From: Nectonema munidae
Lineage: Eukaryota > Nematomorpha > Nectonematoida > Nectonematidae
DNA length: 64,000 nt
Reading direction: 5' to 3'
NCBI GenBank assembly: GCA_030549495.1
Contig: JAUIRK010000896.1
Location: 186,001-250,000 of the forward strand
This document shows, one piece after another, positions 15,101 to 23,085 of the stretch. The notes under the pieces are model-generated. The model saw only the letters and a list, made by a program, of their open reading frames with translations, was not told where the DNA came from and made no database searches. The translations under genes were made by a program, and so were the position numbers. Every line of letters starts with the position of its first letter. Position 1 is the stretch's first letter.

Positions 15101-18100
15101 AAAATTGTAGAATTACCACAGCAGTGTGCTATAACCTAATTTCGAAAATACTAGATGTATAGCTTGTAAATGACAAATTATGAAACTTCTATAAAAATAA
15201 GTTTTATGTTCATCTTAGCTGCTGTTTTTATTTTGTTACGAGCAGTTAAACACTAGAATGAACTATAATAATGTTGATAAAGATCACAACTAACAAACAG
15301 CGTTGAGTGCCACTGCCTGCTTTTAAAATTTTAGATGGTGTTAATTTTACAATATGACACAAATTACAACCATAAATTTTCTATATTTTAATACAATAGA
15401 ATGGAATCGCTCACAGCGAACACTCGAATACTACGAACTAGATGTTCCTATCCCAATTCTCTCAATGCTAAAAATTTGTATTTAAACACCCTTCAAACGA
15501 ACTTACTTATTGGTAAATTTAGACCATAACTCTCTCTGATTGTTGGACCAGCACACATTGGCTTGTGGAAACACTTGTTTACGACGAATTATAGATTTCC
15601 ATATCATAAATTACTACCTTCACTTAACAACCTACGTAAAAGGAATATACTACACTCAACAAAATGCGTAGTACAATAAGACTATGCTTTATGCTTTCGA
15701 AATGTAAGCAAGCAAATAACATTATCTCAGTATGCTGACAATTTCACTTGTTTCCCCGTTAGACTCGGCTATAACAAAACTTGCTTTTAAGAGGTTTTCG
15801 TAGTTCTCTACGAGGTTTTTTTCTAACGAAATTCGACTGCATAGTATAAACATTTTAGAGTACCCAACTGCATATTTATACATAAAAAAGTTCTTAAATC
15901 ATATTAACTTTGTTTATTTCTATCAAATTTTACAAGTGCCAATCAAATCCTTTCATAAAGATAAGTTCTAACCATTCATTTCTATTGTTCTGCAGGTTCT
16001 TTCTTCTCAAAATCAAGAAAGCTCATTTGCTGGAAAGAAGAATAAGGAATCGATACACGCAGTCGAGAGTGTGATAGAAGCACTTGCATTGTACCAGAGT
16101 GAAGCAAATGATGTCGAAAAAGAGGCTTTGAAAAATGCCACAAATGCCGTCGACTCTTCTTGTTCTGGCGAAGTGATCAAAGCGTTGAATTATTCTTCCT
16201 CCAGTCAAAACATTATTTTAAAAACGTACAATAACATGACTGCTTCCAGATACGTTTTAGAAACGCTTAAGAAGATTCCCATGAAGTATTTATTACGTTG
16301 TGATGATTTTATAAAGTCGCTCTCATATTGGGAGAGGTCTTATTATTTTTCTTAAAACGTATCCACTAAGCATTTTCAAAACAATTCAACTTTTAAAGAT
16401 AAGTCTACTATTTATAGACTCTACTATTTGAATAATTTAGAATTGTGTTATTTATTTGGTAAATAAGCAAAACAAGATAATTCGTACCCTTCATGCTTAT
16501 TACACATGATTTTTCACCAGGTCGAGGAAAAATAAAAAAGAAAAGGTCAATTGTGATTGAAAAAATTCACTTTTAGTTTTAAAAATAATGAAAGAAAAAA
16601 TTTATTCACAAGTTCTAGAGTTGTTATAAAAAATAATTTAACAAAATGGACTTAAAATGTCTATATTTTTCAGCAATTTCTTTAATTTTTTAAATGATCC
16701 TTCGATTTTTTATATCAAAACTGGGCAATTTTCTATTTTAAGAAATGGGGAAATTTTATGATTTTTTATCTCATTTATCGCATCAGTTATAAAAAAGATT
16801 TTTAACCCATTAAGTCCCAATGTTCCCATTTGGGAACATAAGTAATTTCATCTTGGTCTGCTTTTTTCAATGACTTTGAATATAAATCGTCTGCGTTTTT
16901 TTAAATATCGTCTGATTTCTATGGTACTTAATGGGTTAATAACAAATTCTAATATGTAAAAAGTTGAGTAAGTATTTCAGAATAAATATGCCCTTTAAAA
17001 ACAATGTTTTTAATCGAATGAGTAATTCATTTGTGCCTGATCAAATGTTTATACCAACCCATTAACAATATTTCAGATATAACATTTGAATGGCTTCAAT
17101 AATCGCATCCTAAAAGATAAATGAGAATCGAAAGACTTTCATGAGATGCTTCTAGATGGGTGGGTAGTGGGTACGCGTGTTTCATATAACATCGTTTATT
17201 TTTAAAATAATGCACGAAATATGCATTATTAAGGTGCTCTAGAATAGTATTACAAAAAAATATAAAAAATACTGGCATAGTTAAAATGTATCTTATGAAT
17301 GTTTAAAGTTTTAAACGAATAGTCAAAGGATGAGGCAAAACTAATACGGTTATAATTTTGAAATATAAATGGTACTACTTTAAATAGTCTTCAATAAGAC
17401 TGTTAATTGTATGCCAAAATTATTTCAAATATATTTATATACTTATTTTGAACGGAAACAAAACGTAACTTTTGTTGACTTTATCTGCCTTGGTAATAAA
17501 TCTCAATCTTATATTAAGTTTAGTTTAAAAACTTATATTAAATATTCCTAGAATTAGAGGTTTTCCCAAATTTATCTTCTCTTTTTTCAGTGAGTTTTCA
17601 TATACTTGAAGTTAACATAATAAAAAAATTCACTTTTATATTTTTGTGTTATATCGATTTATTAATGGAGGGGCGTGAGTAAGGTTGGTTAGGTACTGTG
17701 TTTCGATAACTCAAGGTCATGGGTTCGAACCGGCATCAAACCTAATTTCTCATAGTTAGATACAAGCGGCGTAATTGTGCCTTCTCGATGAAAACACCTC
17801 ACGGTAGCTTTACCTTTAAGGAAATAAAATGAAAAATTCTATGAATCGTATAACCTTGTTTGCCAAGCATATTTTAGACTCCCAAAATCATTAAACATAG
17901 AAGCATATAATTAACTTAAGACTAGTGTTACACCAGTGTCCTAAAATAAAAATCTTTTGCTTTAAATATATAAAATTCCACTTAATAAAGCAGGCATTTG
18001 CTCTTCAAACTTCTGCTTCTCAAAGAGTAACTATGGTTTATTTGTGCTCCGAGTTTTCTAATTGGCAAAAGGGTTCTCCAAAGCATTAATTCGTAAATTT

Positions 18101-21100
18101 TTTGACCGGGCCCAAATTATTTCACGAACCTTTTCTAAAAATGCTTAAAATTCGTATTTTGTTGGTATGTTTCTCGAGATTGGCATTGACTATGTATGTA
18201 GAGTTCATCACCTGCTCGTATATAACTTTTAGAGCATTTAAATGCCCCTATGAAGTTTAACCCATTTTTACCATAGTTTTTTAGTTTATAGTGAAATAAA
18301 GATTTTTGAGCATCGACTCGCATAACTAAAATCTATGATGAATTTATTATCAAGATAGAAATATGATTTTTAAATGTCTAATTACTAGTTTCTAGCTATT
18401 TCATTTATTGCTCATTCCATATTCGAAACTTTTTCCCGAAAAAATGGAGTTGCGTTACCAGTGGCGGATCCAAGGGGGAGGCCTCATGGGCCTAGACCCC
18501 TATGAAAAATGACTTCGAAAATTACCCTTACATGTATAAAAAATAAATTTTTGCAATTTATTCTTGGCAAAATAATGTTAAAAATATGAAAACATAAGTA
18601 ATTAGTGATTCTAAAACACTAATACAGCTGTCGTATTCTCTGAAGACTTTTAGCAAAATTGCAATAAAAATTAAATAGATTTCGCCCCCCCCCTTTTAAG
18701 AAATTTCTGGATCCGCCACTGTGCGTTACATTTTAACTCATAAAAATATGCTTGTTTTCACTTCAATTTGCTTTCATCTTTTCAATCTGAAAAGGAATCG
18801 GTAAAGTAAAATATTATGTATGCTACTACTTAATTGATTACAAATTTTGTACTAAAAAGGTGCAATTTATCACGTACATATGTTAAAGCTTTTCATGCCT
18901 TCAATTATTTTGCTAATAAAAGTCTATGCTTAAACAAGTCTCTGAATAAAATAATGAATAGATTATTTCTGCAATGTGCGCTTCTATTTAAATCCAAAAT
19001 AATGGGAAAAAAAGGATATACCTAAAATTTATAAACCTAAATTTTTTACAAACAATGAAGAATTATCGCATTTTACGTTCATTAAAAAATTAATAGAGTT
19101 TAATTTCAAATCATATATGTAAACTAATAATTAAATTTCTAAATTATTATCAATTACTATTAACTTTATGCGACTTCATTCTTCTTTCTCTGACAGTCCT
19201 CTGATACATCTTTTTTCGACGTCCAAAGGTTTGGAGATCCCAGTTTGTAAACATTTGCTTTTTATTCTTATTTAGTGAATTGCAATACACACTACTTCTT
19301 CTACCTTTTGAACAATCTCTGATCCTCGTTAAACTGTTGGCTTTGTTTGTCTCGCTGAATTGGGAAGTAGAACTTTGCAGTCGTTGCGTAATATTTTTGA
19401 CAAAACTTCACAAAAACCAGCTAACCCATTCCTACAACTTTAACTCGACGCACCAGTTGCTCTCTCGACAAATTTCACGTAAGTTTTTATCCTCGCACAA
19501 CACTTCGTCAGTACCACCTACTCTATAGCATAGGATTCATCGCATTACGCAAATTAAATTTTTGGCTAATCTATTTATGATTTTTGAAATAATATGAAAT
19601 GGGTCATACATAGTAGGATACTTATTATGATTAAAACATCTTTAATATGTGTATACCATCAGTGGTTCTCAACATGTTTTACCGCAACACCTATGGGTGC
19701 CGCAAGATTGTATAAAGTTTTTGTTAATGTGTTCTTTCCAGAGTGATAATAGTTTATGCCTTTTGATTTGGATTGATATTTGTATGTTGAGTTCATTCAT
19801 CTATGTGGGGATATAATGGATTGTGTTTTCTGATTTCATTTATGGGTGATCTAATTTTTTGTGGTTACGGTTCGTGATGGCTGTGTGCATTGATGTTTCC
19901 TTTAGGGATGTGGAGTTTGTCTGCTTGTAATATAAGATCTGTGAGAGTTTTGTTTAATGTGTGTACGTTGTTTGTATGTAATAGATCGGGTTCAAGGCTA
20001 GTGGATATTGGTTTCGATGCATGATGAGAAATACTGCCAGCGCTTTTTTGAAATTTGTGTAGGTTCTAGTTTGAATATGGTGTTTCGAGTGTTTGATGTG
20101 TATGGAGGTGAGTATGGGAGTGGTCTGACGATAGTAAATTGTGAGCTTGCTAAGTGGTGTCATTTAGTATATGTGTTGGGATAGAAGTAATGTTTGGTGA
20201 TGTCGATTGTTGAAATTGTGTTTTTAACTTATTTGTGTGTGTCTGTATTAATTATTATAGAGTCTGAGTTGTGTATAAGGTTTTGGATAATTTCGCCTCT
20301 GTTGTCTGTCTAAGGAGAAAACCATTCTGTGGAATGTATATCGATGTCGGCGGTTAGAATAAGATTTTTGTGGTTAAAGAGGTGTGTGAAAGAATTCGGA
20401 TATTTTTTGGGTGTATGTAAATATCAGTTAAGTGATAGGGGTTGTTATTTAGTATCACTTAAAAGATTTGATGATCTATGAATGTGTTTTTATGTTCAGA
20501 TGTGAGTTCTGTATGTTATTAAGCCGCCGCTTGTTGAATTGCTGTTTCGGTCGGTTCTGTTGTGTGTGTAATGTGGAATGCGAGGGGTTTTACTGTTTGG
20601 GTTGAGTTTGCTTTCTTGGATAGTGATGACTTTTGGGTTAATTTGCGTGGATAGCTCCGTGATTTTGTTTGAGATGCCTATGCTGTTATTCCAATATTTT
20701 GAATATGCTTGAATGCTTTGTTTGTGGGTGGTTACTGGTTAGTAGTAGAATGAGATTGCGTGGAGAAGGTGAGGATATGCGGGAGTGATATACGCAGGTC
20801 CAATTAGTGTTCTAAGATTTGAGGAGTATCTTTGAGCATTTTAGATGAATCCAGTGTGTCGATGTATGGTTACATTTAATGCTGTATGTGTTTTGTATAT
20901 ATATTTGTTGCAAATTAAGCAGATGAATTTTTGGGCACTTTGCCCTGGGTTATAGTTACAACTATAAATCATGTTCTTCGTATAAATTTACTGTTAATTA
21001 AAATACCTAATGCTTTGCTTGCTATATGTCTTATTTTAAAGATTGTAAAATTTATTGAGACAATTCTAAGAGATAAAGGTATCCAACCAGCTTTAGCAAG

Positions 21101-22973
21101 AGGCTGTTTTCTTCAGAGCAAAAAGATATGGGTGAACACAACTATCTAATCACTACCACTAAGAGCATTGTCACCACCATCAAAGGATTAAAGTAATCTT
21201 TCTACGCAGCATTGATATTACTTCCATCAATCTTCTAAATTGATATGACTTCATTCCTAACAATTTAAAGCTTTCTCAGTCCTATAAATGAGTTACATAT
21301 TGCGATTCTATTAAAAAAATTTTTGGTACTTTCCTGTTATCGCCCACCACCCATCGCTCTTCTACCACGATAAATATTCTTGTATTGTTTTAACCTAACC
21401 TACATTAAACTTACTATATATCATTAATCAAAACCTTTTTCATAGAAAAAAAAGCCCATAAATGGAAAATTTAAAGAAATTGTTTCGAAAACTTGAGAAT
21501 GAAGAAAAATGCATCACCTACCTGCAAGAGCGTGGAATCGTGAAGTTGGAGCGGAAATGTGCAAATGGACACCGGATGAATCTTGTTTTTGGATGAGGAA
21601 ACAAGAACAGATGGCGCTGTGCCAAAAGGGAATGCAGAAAGGAGAAAGGAGTGCGAATGAATAATTGGCTTGCTGGATCAAGGCTCCCTTACGAGGACAT
21701 CATTCTTTTCATTTATTCATGGGCCTATGAGCTGACTTCAATAAAATATTGCGAAAGAGAACTTGGAATGAATAAAAACACAACGGTTGACTGGAGCAAC
21801 TACACGAGGGAGGTATGTCTTTGGAAGCTTCTTAGAAAATCTGTTGTAATTGGAGGTCCGGGTATGCATGTGGAGATCGATGAAGCACTGTTTGCCAAGA
21901 GGAAAAATCATGTTGATCGAATCCTTCCACAACAATGGGTGTTCGGAGGAATTTGCATTGAAACCAATGAAGTATTCATGGTGAATGTTCCAAATCGTTC
22001 AGCAGCTACACTATTGCCACTCATCAATCAATACATACGTCCCGGAACGACTATATTTTCCGATGAGTGGCGTGCCTATCGTACAATTAATGATGAAGGT
22101 GTTAAAGGGTTGCCAAATTACCGATATCTGACAGTAAATCACAGCCGCAATTTTGGGGATCCCAAAACCAGAGTCCATACTCAACATATTGAGCGTGTGT
22201 GGCGTTCTGCAAAGGTAAGAAACAAGATGCAATGTGGAACTAATCGAGAGATGCTATCTGGATATTTAGCTGAGTTTCTTTGGCGTCATTCATCTTCGAT
22301 TATATATGGTGGTAATATGTTTGATGCGATTCTTTTTGATATGGTTGAATTTTATCCACCTACAGATTAAAAGATTTTTCACTTGTTTTTTTAATACATT
22401 TGTGTACTTTAATACATGTTTTATAACATTTTGGGGTGGTGGGGCGATAACAGGAAAGTACCAAAAATTTTTTTAATAATTCATATTTTTTGTTGCAATA
22501 TTGATATGATATCAGATTTTTTGTTGCACCTGCAAAATATTTATGGTTACTCACAAAACCTATTTCAATTTTTTACCCGCAATTATTTAGTTTTGTGATT
22601 AATATTTTTTTAATTTTTTGATAATATATCTGTAGTTTATGGATATAAATAAAAAATGAAACTATTTTTGGTAATTGAATTTCTTTGCTATTATTCAGAA
22701 CTCAAAGACACATCAGGTTTCAATCTAATAGCACTGGGCCATCTTCAAAAGCTCATTGAAAATAAAGAAGAAAGCAAATTGTTTTCAAATGTTTTAGCAA
22801 ATTTTAGAAATAAAAAGTTAAAATCCTATTTTTTCAATGTATACTCCCTATTTTTTTATGAATATTTTTCAATTTGTTATATGTTCTATTCAAATGATCA
22901 GAAAGTTCTAAGTAGAACAAATTTTCAACTATTAATATCATCTTTTATTACTTCCAAAGTGTTAAAGGAATAA
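1..22973 (+). CDS. WDR3: WDR3 (Dip2/Utp12) WD40 protein gene, 14 exons, 5' partial
   Basis: WDR3/Dip2 is a WD40 protein of the Utp-B part of the small-subunit processome, needed in the nucleolus for 18S rRNA maturation (family knowledge). Concatenated exons, in order: 2-151, 1070-1429, 2091-2259, 5747-6030, 6116-6300, 7128-7221, 9088-9189, 12069-12223, 13993-14065, 14124-14393, 14517-14705, 15996-16285, 19276-19478, 22699-about 22973. The joined frame stays open for about 840 codons before the last exon, and every junction keeps phase. Hallmark peptides include [11 protein letters not shown] and [17 protein letters not shown], near-identical to animal WDR3 as I remember it, and a C-terminal Dip2/Utp12 domain (exons 12-14). 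The first roughly 70 residues lie outside the window. Intron sizes range from tens of bases to over 3 kb and grow by transposon insertion. The exact C-terminus is uncertain. Confidence 0.93.
422..710. repeat. Inverted repeat pair enclosing a MITE
   Basis: Bases 422-442 and 690-710 are inverted copies matching at 20 of 21 positions (core TATATAAAAACTCA). They enclose 247 bp that include the TTAA-flanked element at 479-566. This looks like an older terminal-inverted-repeat element invaded by a smaller one. The family was not recognised. Confidence 0.55.
479..566. mobile_element. 88-bp piggyBac-type MITE
   Basis: The element is flanked by TTAA at 475-478 and 567-570. Inside the TTAA, the ends read TCCGTTTGATC and, on the other strand, CCCATTTGATC, an imperfect terminal inverted repeat. 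TTAA duplication with short inverted ends is the mark of piggyBac-related elements. There is no coding capacity. Confidence 0.6.
883..930. mobile_element. 48-bp TTAA-flanked mini-element
   Basis: TTAA lies at 879-882 and 931-934, with ends CCCTTTTGATC and, inverted, CCCAATTGATT. The ends resemble those of the element at 479-566, so this is probably a deletion derivative of the same piggyBac-like family. Its very short length lowers confidence. Confidence 0.45.
1070..1429 (+). CDS. WDR3: WDR3 exon b
   Basis: The acceptor TTTAG precedes 1070 and the frame opens [14 protein letters not shown], then [35 protein letters not shown] and a third repeat ending [10 protein letters not shown]. This gives two complete WD blades. 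The donor is GAA|GTAAAG, phase 0. Confidence 0.92.
1430..2090 (+). other. WDR3 intron 2
   Basis: A 661-bp AT-rich intron with borders GTAAAG and TTTTAG. I see no repeat or coding remnant in it. Confidence 0.7.
2091..2259 (+). CDS. WDR3: WDR3 exon c
   Basis: The frame reads [17 protein letters not shown] to [13 protein letters not shown]. It matches the variable linker between the first and second WD40 propellers. The donor is TAG|GTAAAC. The exon ends in phase 1, so the split codon is completed as Gly by the next exon ([15 protein letters not shown]). Confidence 0.85.
2611..2800 (+). repeat. Two-unit tandem repeat, period 97 bp
   Basis: The segment starting at 2611 (TTTTGTAACATCG) is repeated from 2708 (TTTTGAAACATCG). 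Each unit carries ACATCTAGCAAAATATGAACA. The two units differ at scattered bases. It lies in WDR3 intron 3. Confidence 0.65.
3136..5023 (-). mobile_element. hAT transposon, 1888 bp, decayed
   Basis: The ends are CAGAGGTGGGGAACC at 3136 and its inverted partner CAGGGGTGGGGAACC at 5023, a typical hAT terminal inverted repeat. The 8-bp flanks GACTAGGT (3128-3135) and GGCTAGGT (5024-5031) form a target-site duplication with one difference. Transposase remnants run on the minus strand. The element sits in WDR3 intron 3. Confidence 0.88.
3425..4681 (-). pseudogene. hAT transposase remnant (GTF2IRD2/ZBED-like)
   Basis: Three minus-strand pieces lie in order. At 4681-4478 is a BED-like zinc finger ([12 protein letters not shown], then H...H). 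At 4048-3791 is a mid-domain piece ([14 protein letters not shown]). At 3742-3425 is the hAT dimerisation region ([20 protein letters not shown], then [14 protein letters not shown]). The pieces are in different frames and the catalytic middle is mostly lost, so this is a dead copy. The closest domesticated relatives by motif are GTF2IRD2-type transposases. Confidence 0.85.
5032..5746 (+). other. Rest of WDR3 intron 3
   Basis: AT-rich sequence after the hAT element up to the acceptor GTTTAG at 5746. Nothing was recognised here. Confidence 0.6.
5747..6030 (+). CDS. WDR3: WDR3 exon d
   Basis: Two bases complete a split Gly codon, then the frame reads [20 protein letters not shown], a lysine-rich linker ([10 protein letters not shown]) and [17 protein letters not shown]. 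The basic linker is typical of WDR3 between its two propellers. The donor is TTG|GTGAGT, phase 0. Confidence 0.9.
6116..6300 (+). CDS. WDR3: WDR3 exon e
   Basis: After TTTTTTTTCAG the frame reads [14 protein letters not shown], then [15 protein letters not shown] and [11 protein letters not shown]. This is the WD blade that opens the second propeller. It ends in phase 2 at TCG|GTTTTT, a weak donor. The peptide match to exon f fixes this junction ([13 protein letters not shown]). Confidence 0.9.
6301..7127 (+). other. WDR3 intron 5
   Basis: An 827-bp AT-rich intron with an AAG acceptor at 7125-7127. No element was recognised. Confidence 0.65.
7128..7221 (+). CDS. WDR3: WDR3 exon f
   Basis: One base completes Arg, then [19 protein letters not shown] and NHVVIGTK, matching the family sequence that follows IWNR. 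The donor is AAA|GTAAAA, phase 0. At 94 bp it is too short to be found without homology. Confidence 0.9.
7471..8335. mobile_element. Tc1/mariner-like remnant with inverted duplication
   Basis: The ends CAAATTGGCACTAAGCTAATTC (7475) and, inverted, AAATTGGCACTAAGTTAATTC (near 8330) form terminal inverted repeats. Inside, about 230 bp at 7593-7820 recurs inverted at 8035-8265. Both arms encode the end of a Tc1-type DDE transposase: the + strand near 7965 gives [11 protein letters not shown], and both arms give a form of MLN-VEN with IIKNEVKQK. The spacer is about 210 bp. The result is a long imperfect palindrome in WDR3 intron 6. Confidence 0.75.
8341..9087 (+). other. End of WDR3 intron 6
   Basis: Around 8447-8490 there are two adjacent copies of a CTTAGTACCA(G/A)TTTGAA motif, which resembles the terminal repeat of the preceding element. 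This may be a leftover end of a second copy. Nothing else was recognised up to the acceptor at 9087. Confidence 0.5.
9088..9189 (+). CDS. WDR3: WDR3 exon g
   Basis: The frame reads [20 protein letters not shown], then [14 protein letters not shown], one WD blade with the conserved DAHDG turn. The acceptor is TTTTTTTAG and the donor AAG|GTCTTT, a weak donor, phase 0. Confidence 0.92.
9190..10566 (+). other. First part of WDR3 intron 7
   Basis: AT-rich intron sequence. Short open frames near 9311 and 9876 show no recognisable domain. I see no further element here. Confidence 0.5.
10567..10715 (+). mobile_element. tRNA-derived SINE, family B copy 1
   Basis: The head has an A-box-like TAGTGGTGGGAAC near 10577 and a perfect pol III B box GGTTCGAAACC at 10616-10626. 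The body (CATCTGTCCAGTTATGGAAG, then TTGGATGCGA) and an A-rich AAATAAAAAATAAATAAA tail follow. The same body occurs inverted at 46962-47124, so this is a dispersed family and not a tRNA gene. Confidence 0.8.
10716..12068 (+). other. Rest of WDR3 intron 7
   Basis: AT-rich intron sequence up to TTTTTAG at 12068. A 60-codon minus-strand frame at 11079-11261 resembles nothing I know and is probably chance. Confidence 0.5.
12069..12223 (+). CDS. WDR3: WDR3 exon h
   Basis: The frame reads [20 protein letters not shown] and ends [12 protein letters not shown]. It is a WD blade plus the linker to the next. The donor is TAG|GTAAAT in phase 2, completing Ser with the next exon. Confidence 0.92.
12224..13134 (+). 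other. First part of WDR3 intron 8
   Basis: AT-rich. Near 12632 a TTGGCGGATTGAGGCTCTGC stretch recalls the end of the CAGTGGCGGATCC hAT family seen at 18459, but it is too diverged to call. Nothing else was recognised. Confidence 0.45.
13135..13268. mobile_element. piggyBac-type MITE with palindrome, copy 1
   Basis: The right flank is TTAA (13269-13272) after AAATGGG. The left flank is degraded to TATCA before CCCCATTTA. A palindrome, ATGTTCC-N6-GGAACAT, lies at 13152-13171, followed by two TCGTCTG motifs. The element aligns along its length with 16806-16935. Confidence 0.72.
13273..13992 (+). other. Rest of WDR3 intron 8
   Basis: AT-rich intron up to the GCTATAG acceptor at 13992. Nothing was recognised. 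Confidence 0.5.
13993..14065 (+). CDS. WDR3: WDR3 exon i
   Basis: One base completes Ser, then [20 protein letters not shown] and DSFK, matching the blade ending VKVFYVD in animal homologues. The exon is 73 bp. The donor is AAG|GTAATA, phase 0. Confidence 0.9.
14124..14393 (+). CDS. WDR3: WDR3 exon j
   Basis: The frame reads [55 protein letters not shown] and [16 protein letters not shown]. It is the most conserved part of the protein and covers two full blades. The donor is CAC|GTATAT, phase 0. The preceding intron is only 58 bp. Confidence 0.96.
14517..14705 (+). CDS. WDR3: WDR3 exon k
   Basis: The frame reads [35 protein letters not shown] and an acidic [16 protein letters not shown] stretch, the last WD blade and the start of the linker to the Utp12 domain. 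The donor is CAG|GTTAGA, phase 0. Confidence 0.94.
14706..15759 (+). other. First part of WDR3 intron 11
   Basis: AT-rich intron. ACTCGGTTATCAAGTTC near 15070 loosely mirrors the Tigger-like end at 15760-15841 and could be the other end of the same element. No coding remnant was found between them. Confidence 0.4.
15760..15841. mobile_element. Tigger/pogo-like terminal fragment
   Basis: Read on the minus strand, the end starts CAGTCGAATTTCGTTAGAAA, in the style of a pogo/Tigger inverted repeat, and continues to GTTATAGCCGAGTC. A short internal hairpin (GAGGTTTTCGTAG / CTCTACGAGG) is present. Only this one end is clear. Confidence 0.45.
15996..16285 (+). CDS. WDR3: WDR3 exon l (Utp12 domain start)
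   Basis: The frame reads [37 protein letters not shown] and [14 protein letters not shown]. It corresponds to the FTGKKT...IMEAIELY...YVLE segment of animal WDR3. I place the donor at ATGAA|GTATTT (16285, phase 2) and not at the end of the longer open frame, because joining to 19276 then gives KKIPMNELQY with no gap relative to the family. Confidence 0.88.
16286..16805 (+). other. Start of WDR3 intron 12
   Basis: The open frame continues about 20 codons past the donor but loses similarity. Beyond that it is AT-rich with nothing recognised. Confidence 0.5.
16806..16935. mobile_element. piggyBac-type MITE with palindrome, copy 2
   Basis: A clean 130-bp element lies between TTAA at 16802-16805 and TTAA at 16936-16939, with inverted ends CCCATTAAGT and CCCATTAAGT. 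A palindrome, ATGTTCCCA-TT-TGGGAACAT, lies at 16820-16839. Two direct TCGTCTG motifs occur in the second half. It is the best-preserved copy of this family in the window. Confidence 0.85.
16940..17667 (+). other. WDR3 intron 12, between MITE and SINE
   Basis: AT-rich. I see no element or coding remnant. Confidence 0.5.
17668..17830 (+). mobile_element. tRNA-derived SINE, family A copy 1
   Basis: The head is GGCGTGAGTAAGGTTGGTT and the B box is GGTTCGAAC at 17722-17730. The body is TAGATACAAGCGGCGTAATT, then CTCGATGAAAACACC and a CGGTAGCTTTACCTTT tail. The same body occurs inverted at 63622-63774. Conservation beyond the tRNA-like head shows a SINE family and not a tRNA pseudogene. Confidence 0.8.
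17831..18450 (+). other. WDR3 intron 12, after SINE
   Basis: AT-rich with nothing recognised. Confidence 0.5.
18459..18721. mobile_element. 263-bp hAT MITE with perfect 8-bp duplication
   Basis: The ends CAGTGGCGGATCCA and inverted CAGTGGCGGATCCA are identical for 14 bases. The flanks TGCGTTAC at 18451-18458 and 18722-18729 are an exact 8-bp target duplication. C/G runs lie just inside each end. There is no coding capacity. The same end sequence appears at 45673. The exact duplication suggests a fairly recent insertion. Confidence 0.9.
18730..19275 (+). other. End of WDR3 intron 12
   Basis: AT-rich up to the ATTTAG acceptor at 19275. Nothing was recognised. Confidence 0.5.
19276..19478 (+). 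CDS. WDR3: WDR3 exon m (Utp12 domain)
   Basis: One base completes Asn, then [20 protein letters not shown] and [20 protein letters not shown], matching the ELEESLLVLPF and VELICRCLFFLLRIH segments of the Dip2/Utp12 domain. The donor is CAC|GTAAGT in phase 1. The split codon is completed as Gln by the next exon. Confidence 0.92.
19660..19710. mobile_element. hAT terminal fragment
   Basis: CAGTGGTTCTCAACATG followed by GGGTGCCGCAAG is a classic hAT end. No matching inverted end with a target duplication was found downstream, so only one end is supported. Confidence 0.5.
19780..20830 (-). pseudogene. Decayed LINE endonuclease region
   Basis: The + strand here is unusually rich in G and T. On the minus strand, broken frames give [56 protein letters not shown] and [14 protein letters not shown]. 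These follow the order of an APE-type endonuclease of a jockey/R1-like LINE and the start of its linker (RT-NFKKA). No reverse transcriptase was found. It lies antisense in WDR3 intron 13. Confidence 0.7.
20831..21323 (+). other. WDR3 intron 13, between LINE and Merlin
   Basis: Ordinary AT-rich sequence with CAYCA-rich patches near 21150. A 72-codon frame at 20931-21149 shows no domain. Confidence 0.45.
21324..22463 (+). mobile_element. Merlin (IS1016-like) DNA transposon, 1140 bp
   Basis: The terminal inverted repeats start TGGTACTTTCCTGTTATCGC at both ends, about 30 bp with one indel. AAAATTTT flanks both sides as an 8-bp target duplication, the size expected for Merlin. That duplication is itself palindromic, so its exact edges are uncertain. 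The element carries a single transposase frame with one stop. It sits in the same orientation as WDR3, in its last intron. Confidence 0.9.
21462..22370 (+). pseudogene. Merlin transposase (ISXO2-like DDE), nearly intact
   Basis: The frame opens at ATG 21462 ([17 protein letters not shown]), passes a zinc-ribbon-like part ([10 protein letters not shown], then RWRCAKREC) and continues to 22370, about 302 codons. A single in-frame TGA at 21594 interrupts it, and 239 codons after an internal ATG at 21651 are open. Catalytic-type motifs are visible: [20 protein letters not shown] and QHIERVWR, the Merlin DDE triad. It cuts and pastes its own element. Apart from the TGA, no damage was seen. Confidence 0.9.
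22699..22973 (+). CDS. WDR3: WDR3 last recognised exon
   Basis: The acceptor TTATTCAG ends at 22698. The frame reads [20 protein letters not shown] and [15 protein letters not shown], matching the final DVIGFN-LD-L segment and basic tail of WDR3. The frame stays open to TAA at 22971-22973, but residues after RNKKLKS are hydrophobic and unlike the family. Either the true end uses a splice site near AAAAA|GTTAAA (about 22814) or this lineage has a new tail. Confidence 0.75.
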
Positions 22974-23085
22974 GAAATTAAAGAATTCTTCGTAACCAAA
23001 AAGATTATAGACAACGTGTTTAAATCTTCCTGGAAACAAACTTTTGGGCATTTTTATTTTTTAATTCGAACATCTTAATACTTAA

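Noticed and set aside
16196-16355. Longer WDR3 exon 12 ending at the stop near 16355
   Set aside because: Residues after KKIPM lose family similarity, and a donor at 16285 joins in phase to [11 protein letters not shown] with no gap.
21462-22370. Bacterial contamination (ISXO2-like transposase resembling insertion sequences)
   Set aside because: It is bounded by eukaryotic Merlin-type ends within an intron of WDR3, with continuous host sequence on both sides.
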